Assembly (NCBI GenBank): GCA_033558025.1
Contig: JAUCEF010000007.1
Span: forward strand, 4,526,001-4,590,000
DNA: 64,000 nt
Origin: Phytophthora sp. 'mugwort'
Taxonomy: Eukaryota; Oomycota; Peronosporomycetes; Peronosporales; Peronosporaceae
Direction of reading: 5' to 3'
This document shows positions 42,622 through 50,459 of the stretch, one piece after another. Below the pieces are notes generated by a model. The model was not told where the DNA came from, made no database searches, and saw only the letters and a list, made by a program, of their open reading frames with translations. The position numbers and the translations under genes are program-made. Each line of letters starts with the position of its first letter. Position 1 is the stretch's first letter.

Positions 42622-43743
42622 GACAGATGCCTCAAAATGCTTCTGTGTCTCGTCCTACAGGACACCGAAACGCGCCGGAACTGCAGAGCGTCGGGCGTAG
42701 GACGAAATTGCGCTCGAAGAGTGGGAGAGTAAGTGCGCTGCTGTCTGCTGCTGCTTGAGCCGCGCTAGAGCCTCTCGGAAGTCGTCTCGTTCTTCTCCGC
42801 GCGCTCGCCTTCCGCGCAAATGAGTCCCGTGGGGGCTGGGAGAAGCAGTATAAAACCTCGGATAAAACGCGAGGTTTTTCTCCATAAACGGGCCAATTTC
42901 CCTATGACGCCGGACGGCCACGGTCCGCCGCGGACCGATAAGCTTTCCTTCTGCTGCAAAGCCCCATGCTGGCTGTAAATTGCCCTAGCGCTAAGGTGCG
43001 CGCGCATGCACGCAACTATTAATATAGCTTCAGCGGCGACACGAGGTCCATATAAATAGGAGCTAGCGTGAGAGAGAGGCACAGGACGATGGAAAAACTG
43101 TTCGGATACGACTCGGATCAGGTCGCCTTTGCTGGTCGTCCGGGAGACAGCGGGCCAAGCATGCGCGGCGGTGCCGCGCTGCCGCTCTGACTAGTAGTGA
43201 TGATTTTACGCCAGTCCCCTCGTCCTTGACTCGACGCCTCGAAGTCGGACGGCAGGGTTGTTGGTCGACGTTGAGCACCAGCATTTCTTCGGTTGGGCTC
43301 GATGCTTGTACAGGGCTATCCAAGGTGCGCGTTCTCGGTGGCGAGACAGAGATCGGCGTGTTGACTGGAGCGCTCGGCTCACAATCCCAAGATTTAGTCA
43401 GCAACACATCCAACTTGGATTCTAAGTGCGCTCGGCGCAAAGCAGTGGGACGCAGGCAGCCTCGGCAAAATGTCATACTACCGGTAGCAAATACCCCGTC
43501 GACGGCAGAGCGCTGCAGCAGCGGTGATAACCTGCTGCAAAGCCATCCGGATCACTCTCTGCAACTTGCAGGCTGTCAAGACGCTAAAGCTACACATATC
43601 TAGTGTGGTCCACATCGGACCTATGAGATTCGATACATTCGTTCTGACAGGAGACTAGTTCTGCTACGTGGCGTCAATCGCAAAAGACTTAGGCGGCGGA
43701 CTCCCGCGTGTATCTCCCGTTCCCGACTCTACTGCCGGACGCC
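42622..43743. other. Divergent promoter region, possibly with a small gene
   Basis: 1.1 kb between the PDZ gene (minus) and lectin A (plus). A minus-strand ATG frame of 137 codons (43476-43063) begins CRGCLRPTALRRAHLESK and has balanced composition, but a plus-strand frame of similar length overlaps it and no family is recognised. I leave it as an uncalled candidate. No repeats are evident. Confidence 0.4.
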
Positions 43744-44994
43744 ATGAAGTCCTGCGGTCTGACGCTCCTGCTGCTGTGTGCGTGTGTGACCCTGCTGGGC
43801 CGCTACTCCGTTGCCCTCAAGATGGAGGACGTGTCGTTCAAGCCGCCGTTCGAGATCGTAGACTCGGACGGCCGCCGCTTGGTCAACACTACGTGGTCGC
43901 ACGGCGGCAACGCGGACGTCAAGAAGCACTTCATTCGCTTAACCACCGACCGACAGAGCAAGCGCGGCCACTTGTGGCAGAAGAACCCCGTGGGACGCGA
44001 CGAACTGTCGGCCATCCTGACGTTCCGCGTCTCGGGTCAGGGCAAGCGCTGGTTTGGCGACGGTATCGGCCTGTGGTTTACAGGCCAGAAGGTGTTCACG
44101 CCCGGGGTCAACCACGGCTTCACGGACAAGTACACGGGTGTGGGTGTGGTCATTGACACGTTTAATAACCCAGAGCACAAGGGCGGTCATAAGGACGTTA
44201 GCATTTTTGTGAACGATGGTACGAAGACTTACGACCAGATGTACGACGAGAAGCGCGCCGGATGCAATGCGGCTGTGCGCTACCACGAGCAGAGCGCCAA
44301 CTTTGATCCGGTGCACAGCATCTCGCGCGTTAAAGTGAAGATCGACAAGACCCGAATTGTGGTGGAAGTGGACGAGCACGCTTCCGGTCTATGGGTGGCT
44401 TGCCACGAGATGACTCTACCCTTCAGCGAGAGCTGGCTGCGCACATCCACGATCGGCATTACGGCGTCCACGGGCGCCCTGGCCGACAACCACGATATTA
44501 TCCGATTCGACGCATACACGGACTTTACGGATGCGACAATTGGTGCCGTGGATTCGGAGATGGTGATGAACTCGGTGTCGAAGGACTACAAGAAGTGGAT
44601 GGACTCGCCCAATTGCGGTACGGATTGCCTGATCGCTGTACTACAGAAGGAGCTGTCAAATTTCCGCATCGACGCCGAGCACCGTTTCTCCGATCTGAAG
44701 GAGAAGACGGAGAACACTGTTGCGAAGCTAAAGAAGCAGGAGGGCGAGAACGAGCGCCGCGTGCGCGAGATCGAGGCAAAGGTGCGGAAGGGCATCGACT
44801 CGTCGCTGGAGAATACCAAGAAGGTGCTCGGCGAGGAGGTGAACGAGAAGATCACCAAGCAGCTGGAGGAGAATCCGGACATCGCTAGCGGCGGCTGGAA
44901 GACGCCGTTCGCGCTGCTGTTTATTGGTCTTGCTGTGGGCGCTGCGTACGTGTACCGCAAGTATCAGTCGCTCATGAAGTCGCACTTGCTGTAG
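43744..44994 (+). CDS. L-type lectin, ERGIC-53/VIP36-like cargo receptor A
   Basis: A 416-aa type I membrane protein. Residues 1-24 are a signal peptide (ATG 43744 chosen because the hydrophobic core follows directly). The legume-type lectin domain (about 27-255) has VSFKPPFEIVDSDG, RGHLWQKNPV, FGDGIGLWF, NHGFTDKYTGVGVVIDTFNN and IGITASTGALADNHDI, with the Asp and Asn expected for calcium and mannose binding. A coiled coil spans about 312-375, a TM helix 387-404, and a short cytosolic tail ends KSHLL. The family carries N-glycoproteins from ER to Golgi. KxHxx at the end fits a COPI-retrieval signal. A possible poly(A) signal AATAAA is at 45082. Paralogue B follows 402 nt downstream. Confidence 0.92.
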   Translation: MKSCGLTLLLLCACVTLLGRYSVALKMEDVSFKPPFEIVDSDGRRLVNTTWSHGGNADVKKHFIRLTTDRQSKRGHLWQKNPVGRDELSAILTFRVSGQGKRWFGDGIGLWFTGQKVFTPGVNHGFTDKYTGVGVVIDTFNNPEHKGGHKDVSIFVNDGTKTYDQMYDEKRAGCNAAVRYHEQSANFDPVHSISRVKVKIDKTRIVVEVDEHASGLWVACHEMTLPFSESWLRTSTIGITASTGALADNHDIIRFDAYTDFTDATIGAVDSEMVMNSVSKDYKKWMDSPNCGTDCLIAVLQKELSNFRIDAEHRFSDLKEKTENTVAKLKKQEGENERRVREIEAKVRKGIDSSLENTKKVLGEEVNEKITKQLEENPDIASGGWKTPFALLFIGLAVGAAYVYRKYQSLMKSHLL

Positions 44995-45396
44995 ATTTGT
45001 CGGTAGGTTCGAGGTCGCGTTATCGACGTGGGCTTGCTTGCTGCAGCCTCGTGACAGCTAACATCTATAGTGTCTAAGCAAAATAAACTGCACATTGCTC
45101 GTCGTCGTCATTTGGCAAGCTGTTAATCAATGATCTCCAAAGATCGCTCTGTGGTCCACCTTACGTTTTTCTGATCCCCTCCAGAAGTGGGTAGTAAGTT
45201 CGAGAGGTCTCTATAGACCCACGTGTCGGCACTGTCACTCGAGCATTTCTGGCTTCTCGCGCTTCCTCGCCGCTTTACGTGTCGCTCTCTGCCTCGGCGG
45301 GTCTGTTCAGCGTCAACTACCCGATCCCCCTCTTCAATCACGCGCAGCCAGATACCCCGAGCTCCAGCTATTGATCCCAGCTCTTCATCGCCCGCA
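44995..45396. other. Spacer between tandem lectin genes
   Basis: 402 nt holding the 3' end of lectin A and the promoter of lectin B. The lectin B frame is open upstream to 45223 but lacks a hydrophobic N-terminus there. Confidence 0.5.
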
Positions 45397-46641
45397 ATGC
45401 TTCGTCGAGTCGTGGCGCTGATGTCCGTTGCGGCGCTGAGCTCGCTGGTCGCAGTGTCGGCCGCTCCGTTGCAGACACTGACCTTTAAACAGCCGTATGA
45501 GGTGGTAGACTCGGACGGACGGCGCCAGATCTCAGACGACGTCATGTACGGTGGCACAACGGAGGTCAAGAAGAATTTCATTCGCCTCACGCCTGACCGC
45601 CAGAGCAAACGTGGTCACATCTGGAGCAAGAGCTCCATTGACCGGGACGAGCTGGCCACCGTCATCACCTATCGCATTCATGGGCAGGGCAAGAAATGGT
45701 TCGGTGACGGCATCGGCCTCTGGTTTACGAATGAGCCTCAGTGGAAGAACGGTGACAACCACGGCTTCACGGACAAGTACACGGGCTTCGGCATCATACT
45801 AGACACGTTCCACAACGTGGAGCACCGCGGTGGCCACAAGGACGTGACGATCCAGGTCAATGACGGCAATAAGCGGCTGGACGACCTCAACGACGAGAAC
45901 AAAATCGGCTGCGACGCCGCTTTCCGCTACCACTCGAACAGCGCCAGCTTCGACCCCGTCTACAGCTCGTCGCGCATCCGCATCAAGGTCAAAGGCAGCT
46001 CGCTGGAGGTGGACGTGGACCCGAACAACACGGGTTCCTGGAGTGAGTGCTATAAGGGCAACCTTCCTTTCCAGAACGATTGGCTGCGTCGCGCAACTTT
46101 CGGTATCTCGGCATCGACCGGCGCTCTGGCCGACAACCACGATATTCTGCGCATGCAATCATTCGACCAGGGCAATGACGGGGGTCTGGGCACGGTCGAT
46201 GCCGAGACGTGGTCGCACAACTATTCGAAGGACTTTGTGTCGCTCATGGAGAGCGATGTGTGCGACCAGTCGTGTAAGGTGACAATCCTGGAGAAGTACG
46301 TGACCAATTTTCAGGTCGAGACGGAGCACTGGTTCGAGATGCTGCGTGAGCAGACGGAGAACACCATTAATAAGCTCAAGGAGAAGGAACGCCAGAACCA
46401 GCGCAAGATCCAGGCTCTGACGGATCGTATGACGACCATGATGGATCAAAAGATCGGCCAGAAGATGGCGGATGTGCGATCCAAGGTGAACGAGAAGATC
46501 GCAACAGAGGTCGAGGGTGAGCTCACGGTTGCACGCTCTAGCTGGCGCCTGCCCTTCTTCGTTATGCTTGTGTTGATCGCCGGCGGCGTGGGCGTGGCCT
46601 ACCAGAAGTATCGCAAGCTTGTCAAGAGCCACCTGTACTAG
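45397..46641 (+). CDS. L-type lectin, ERGIC-53/VIP36-like cargo receptor B
   Basis: A 414-aa tandem paralogue of lectin A. Signal peptide 1-23 (VVALMSVAALSSLVAVSA), lectin domain about 25-255 with YEVVDSDGRRQISDD, FIRLTPDRQSKRGHIW, FGDGIGLWF and NHGFTDKYTGFGIILDTF, a coiled coil about 310-370, one TM helix and a tail ending KSHLY. I chose 45397 because an upstream ATG at 45223 would bury the signal sequence. The two proteins align over their whole length, with the lectin core far more alike than the coiled coil. Differences in the Asn after DTF (FNN in A, FHN in B) could alter sugar or metal binding, so the two may sort different cargo. Confidence 0.92.
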   Translation: MLRRVVALMSVAALSSLVAVSAAPLQTLTFKQPYEVVDSDGRRQISDDVMYGGTTEVKKNFIRLTPDRQSKRGHIWSKSSIDRDELATVITYRIHGQGKKWFGDGIGLWFTNEPQWKNGDNHGFTDKYTGFGIILDTFHNVEHRGGHKDVTIQVNDGNKRLDDLNDENKIGCDAAFRYHSNSASFDPVYSSSRIRIKVKGSSLEVDVDPNNTGSWSECYKGNLPFQNDWLRRATFGISASTGALADNHDILRMQSFDQGNDGGLGTVDAETWSHNYSKDFVSLMESDVCDQSCKVTILEKYVTNFQVETEHWFEMLREQTENTINKLKEKERQNQRKIQALTDRMTTMMDQKIGQKMADVRSKVNEKIATEVEGELTVARSSWRLPFFVMLVLIAGGVGVAYQKYRKLVKSHLY

Positions 46642-46932
46642 GCCCCCTTAGCTGTTCAATGGGTAGTGTTGACAATTGCAGATACAGAATTTGGTGCCTC
46701 CCAGTGTAGAGGATGTAGGCTTCATCCACAACTGAAATCTGGCAGCAAATAGATAAAGGGCATGGTCATCTTGACCGAAAAAAAATCTGTGACGTGTGAT
46801 CCCTGGCAACAAATACCTTTACTGGTGTCAACGTACTTACGGGAACCTTCAGTTTGTCGTCGTGTGGTTGTACACCAAAGCAGACGCCTTCAAGTGCGAC
46901 ACAGTTCATATTTAGTCCTTTCGTGTACTGTA
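46642..46932. promoter_or_regulatory. Promoter region of the P4H gene
   Basis: 291 nt between lectin B and the hydroxylase ATG. No core element is certain. The hydroxylase frame is open here but its ATG at 46762 would add 57 residues lacking any signal sequence. Confidence 0.35.
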
Positions 46933-48561
46933 ATGGGGAAGACCGCGCGGGTGGGCGGCTTCCTGCTGCTACTTGTGTCGGCGCTGGCCCTGAGCTACAC
47001 GTTCTGGGAGGAGCTGCAGAGCGTGCGCGAGACTCTGCAGCTCACGTACGAGCATCGGTCGCTGAGTGCCGACCGCGATGCGCCATTCAAGAGCGTCACT
47101 GTCTATCGCAACGGATACTCGAGCGGCGGTGTGCAGATGCAGCTGAGTGCAGAGCTGCTGGCATCTCGCATAGCAGAAGGAGAGCTGGCCGCGTATTTGT
47201 CGCAGTTCGTGGCGGTGGAAGGGCTCCACGAGTCCGTCGCACAAGAGTCCGATGGTTCGGATGAAAGCAATGAGAAGGACTACGACGTGCCTGGTGTTGT
47301 GGCGGACCGCGTGTTCAACGGCCAAGGAGAAATGCTACAGAACTACGCGGACATTCTGTCGGGCGACAGGCTGTATCTCGTCGCTCCGGGACTGCACTTC
47401 GTGTGGCCATTTGTGAAGCTGGGTCATCGCGTGACAGTGACTTTAAATGCCAGTCCGAGCAAGAAGCCGACGATCATCGAGTCCATCTCCGAGTCCCCGC
47501 GGACTTTCCGTCTCCACAACTTCTTCAGCGTTGAGGAAGCGGACAAGCTGACACAGCGAATGCTAGAGATTGACGAACCGAATAATAAGCTCCAGCAGTC
47601 GACAGTGGGTCCGAATGACGGCAAGCACAAGAAGCAGAAGTCGAAGCACCGCACTAGCGAGAACGCCTTTGACACGGTCTCGGAGACTGCGGTTAGTATC
47701 CGTAAACGCGCGTTTGATGTGCTCTCATTAGGAGAGTATCAGGATGACATGTGCGACGGCCTTCAGCTGCTTCGATACCAGCAGAAGCAGGCGTATATCG
47801 CTCATGAGGACTATTTTCCAGTGAACGCGACGCCTGACTTTAACTTTGACCCGCACAAAGGGGGCTCCAACCGCTTTGCGACTGTCTTCTTGTATCTGTC
47901 GGATGTTCCGCGTGGTGGTCAGACTGTGTTTCCACTGGCGGAGATGCCTGAAGGTCTACCGGTCGAATATGACCACGCTTCGCATGGGGTTTACGACTAC
48001 GAGGCCGCCGGAGCGGAGCTGTTTGAGCCGGGCAGCTGGGAAATGGATATGGTGCGGAAGTGCTCAACGAAGCTGGCGTCGTACCCCTCGAAAGGCGGAG
48101 CCGTGCTATTTTACAGTCAAAAGCCGAACGGCGAGTTGGACACGATGTCGCTGCACGGAGGGTGCCCCGTGCTGGAGGGCACCAAATGGGGTGCGAATCT
48201 CTGGATCTGGAATAAGCGTCGCCACGGTTTGGATGCCGATGACACTTCCTGCACCGTGACTTTCACGAACCCAACGTCGCGCGAAGTGGGTCTTTATTGG
48301 TCTGGCACGCTCATGAACACGCTTGAAGCCAATGGCGGCAGCATTGAATACAACTCGTTCACGGGACACCATTGGGTGATTAAGAACGGAGAAGAAATCC
48401 TGCTCGAGTACCTTGTCGATGCCAAGGATGGAAAGAAGCAGTCCGTTACCATTTCACCAGCTAAAGAGCAGACTGGCGCACAGACGAATGCTAAGACCAC
48501 CGCCAACGTCAAGGTGAAGATGGAGGCCAGCGATAAAGGCAAGAGTAAGGACGAGCTGTAG
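46933..48561 (+). CDS. ER prolyl 4-hydroxylase fused to VHL-beta-like domain, KDEL end
   Basis: A 542-aa protein. Residues 9-23 form a signal anchor. The 2-oxoglutarate/Fe(II) hydroxylase domain (about 185-430) has the iron ligands H291, D293 (AHEDYF) and H408 (SLHGGCPVLEG), and K418 (GTKWGANLWIW) for 2-oxoglutarate. It has GGSNRFATVFLYLSDVPRGG, as in collagen-type P4H. Residues about 438-507 then read VTFTNPTSREVGLYW ... NSFTGHHWVIKNG, resembling the beta domain of pVHL, with W456, S475, H479 and W481 at pocket positions. The protein ends SKDEL, an ER-retrieval signal. N-glycosylation sites occur at N172 and N298. The hydroxylase call is firm; the VHL-like call is by eye. It lies in the same direction as two lectin cargo receptors. 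Confidence 0.9.
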   Translation: MGKTARVGGFLLLLVSALALSYTFWEELQSVRETLQLTYEHRSLSADRDAPFKSVTVYRNGYSSGGVQMQLSAELLASRIAEGELAAYLSQFVAVEGLHESVAQESDGSDESNEKDYDVPGVVADRVFNGQGEMLQNYADILSGDRLYLVAPGLHFVWPFVKLGHRVTVTLNASPSKKPTIIESISESPRTFRLHNFFSVEEADKLTQRMLEIDEPNNKLQQSTVGPNDGKHKKQKSKHRTSENAFDTVSETAVSIRKRAFDVLSLGEYQDDMCDGLQLLRYQQKQAYIAHEDYFPVNATPDFNFDPHKGGSNRFATVFLYLSDVPRGGQTVFPLAEMPEGLPVEYDHASHGVYDYEAAGAELFEPGSWEMDMVRKCSTKLASYPSKGGAVLFYSQKPNGELDTMSLHGGCPVLEGTKWGANLWIWNKRRHGLDADDTSCTVTFTNPTSREVGLYWSGTLMNTLEANGGSIEYNSFTGHHWVIKNGEEILLEYLVDAKDGKKQSVTISPAKEQTGAQTNAKTTANVKVKMEASDKGKSKDEL

Positions 48562-48641
48562 AGTCCATCAGACCGATACGGTTCGTACTGCGTGTGTCAT
48601 CTTCATCAAAAAGGGGCATTTATCTTTATGAGTTGTTATCT

Positions 48642-49373
48642 CTACGCCAGACGGCGTTTCTTGTTCTTGCTGCTGGCGACAAAGACCTTCTCAAGCTCTC
48701 CGTCCGCGAGCGACTGATTTTGTTTGCTACTGGTGGGGGCCTTCTGATGGAATGTGCGACGCACCTGCTGCATGGCGTCGTGTGCTGTGACTCCTTCCTG
48801 CTTCTTGTCGGCCTTCCGTGCATCCATCTTCTCAAACTTCTTTGACTGTTCCACGCGCTCCAGATAGGCCTCGTTCTCCTTCTTGCCTTGCGCAATCTCC
48901 ATCCGCAGCTTCTGGTCGCGGATGCGGTTCTCGTACGCGATCTTCTCGGTCAGGTGGTCCCATTTGAAGCCCTTGAGGTACTTGAGATTCCACATGTCGT
49001 CATGGTAGTAGTCGCGCTTGCGGCCGCCGATCTGGGTCGTGTTGAGCATCTTGGCCACGCGCTTGGCTACCTTCTTGTCTTCGAATTCGATCCATCCCTC
49101 CGTATACTTTTGCCGGCGGTTTCCGCCCGCACTCACGCGTTTCTTGTGTAGTGACTTGTCCTCTGGCACCAGGTAGATGCGGTTTAGCTCGCCATACTTG
49201 CCCAGCAGGTGACGCAGCTTCTCAGGCTTCATGAAGGGCGGTACGCGCGAGATGTAGACCACCCCACGGCGCTCCGCCTTCTCCTTGAACTGCTCCATCT
49301 TCTCGCGCGATAGGCCGGCCAATGGCTTGGCCGCAGCGGCCTTAGGCTTGGCGGCATCAGCTTCCGGCGACAT
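48642..49373 (-). CDS. ESF2: ESF2/ABT1-type pre-rRNA processing factor
   Basis: A 243-aa nucleolar protein of the Esf2/ABT1 family, needed for early 18S pre-rRNA cleavage in the small-subunit processome. Residues about 37-125 are the RRM-like domain: RNP2-like VVYISRVPPFMKPEKLRHLL, a basic insert, RNP1-like YTEGWIEFEDKKVAKRVAK, then LNTTQIGGRKRDYYHDDMWN. The family-specific stretch LKYLKGFKWDHLTEKIAYEN follows, then a charged helical tail ending in KNKKRRLA, likely nuclear targeting. The ATG at 49373 is used; the open frame upstream begins with GTG. It converges with the hydroxylase gene 80 nt away. Confidence 0.92.
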   Translation of the reverse strand: MSPEADAAKPKAAAAKPLAGLSREKMEQFKEKAERRGVVYISRVPPFMKPEKLRHLLGKYGELNRIYLVPEDKSLHKKRVSAGGNRRQKYTEGWIEFEDKKVAKRVAKMLNTTQIGGRKRDYYHDDMWNLKYLKGFKWDHLTEKIAYENRIRDQKLRMEIAQGKKENEAYLERVEQSKKFEKMDARKADKKQEGVTAHDAMQQVRRTFHQKAPTSSKQNQSLADGELEKVFVASSKNKKRRLA

Positions 49374-50459
49374 GGTTCGACCTGCCTGAGTATTGAATGG
49401 CGACGACTGCACCGTTTCGCAAAAGCATATACGTATAACCAGGTTACTGTAAGGTTACACTGAACGTAACCTAACAAAAATGTATGATCGATGTTAGACA
49501 CACAATGATTTGGTGCCGTCGTACTTAAGTGCATATACCAGCCACCATTCGTCGGGTGTATCTTCGACAAAGGCACAATGTCACAATTGTGGCACACACT
49601 GAAATAAAATACCGGATAAATTTCAAAAATTACGACGTTTATAGACATCTGGAGAGCATGGATGTGTTTGCGCAAACGTCAGTGTTGCGAGAATGTCGTA
49701 GATTAGTGTATGCGCGCGATCGTCAGTGTTGCGCGAATATCGTAGATAGAGTGGCAACACTTTGTAAAAAGACAGTCGAGCCCTCAAACGTGCGCGACTG
49801 GCATCATGCGGGCTGTGACCTTCATTTCCGTGGCAGCGGCTCAGTTCGGGAGCGGCGAAGCGCGCACTATTGTGAACATCTGCATGACGGGCGGCTGGCC
49901 CGCGACCAGCGTGCCGCCCGACAAGACGAAGATGCGAGCGCGTGCTGAGCAGGAGCAGTTTCTCTCTCCAAGGCGGTGGGCGATGTCGCGAGTGCTCAAC
50001 GTGGAGATAGCCATCAGCAGTGGGAGTGCTGAGGCCGTGCGAGCGGCAGCAAGGAGGCGACAGTGCAAAAAGGAGCAGTGCAGCGTACGTAAATATGTTG
50101 TGTGTGGTTTGTTTGGAAGCGTTACCTGCAATCTAACTGTATTTTCCCACGATGTGCTGTAGTTGCAGAACTGGCGAAGGGGGTGAAGGCTGCGGGCATA
50201 TCAGACGAAGAGAAAACGCTGATGGACGCATGGTGGACCAGAATGCACGGAACCTGTTCGTTGATGAGGCTACCAACATGTATGTGGTGACCTGTTGCAG
50301 TTGAGAACATCGGCACGACGATGCATCGCTTCGACTCTATCGTGCGTAGCCACTCACTCAGACCAGAGATACTATGACGCAGCAGATGGAGACATAGTTA
50401 TCATACGTGCACGATTATATCGATTAAACATGAGAACCAGTCCAAATGACCTCTTTTTT
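49374..50459. other. Intergenic with an imperfect 29-bp direct repeat
   Basis: The CGTCAGTGTTGCG-containing sequences at 49677-49705 and 49721-49749 are imperfect direct copies. A plus-strand frame at 49806-50162 is unsupported. The right end may include the 3' untranslated part of the MULE. Confidence 0.45.

Noticed and set aside
43063..43476. A 137-codon minus-strand ATG frame between the PDZ and lectin genes
   Set aside because: Overlaps a comparable plus-strand frame, no family recognised; noted in the intergenic entry but not called.
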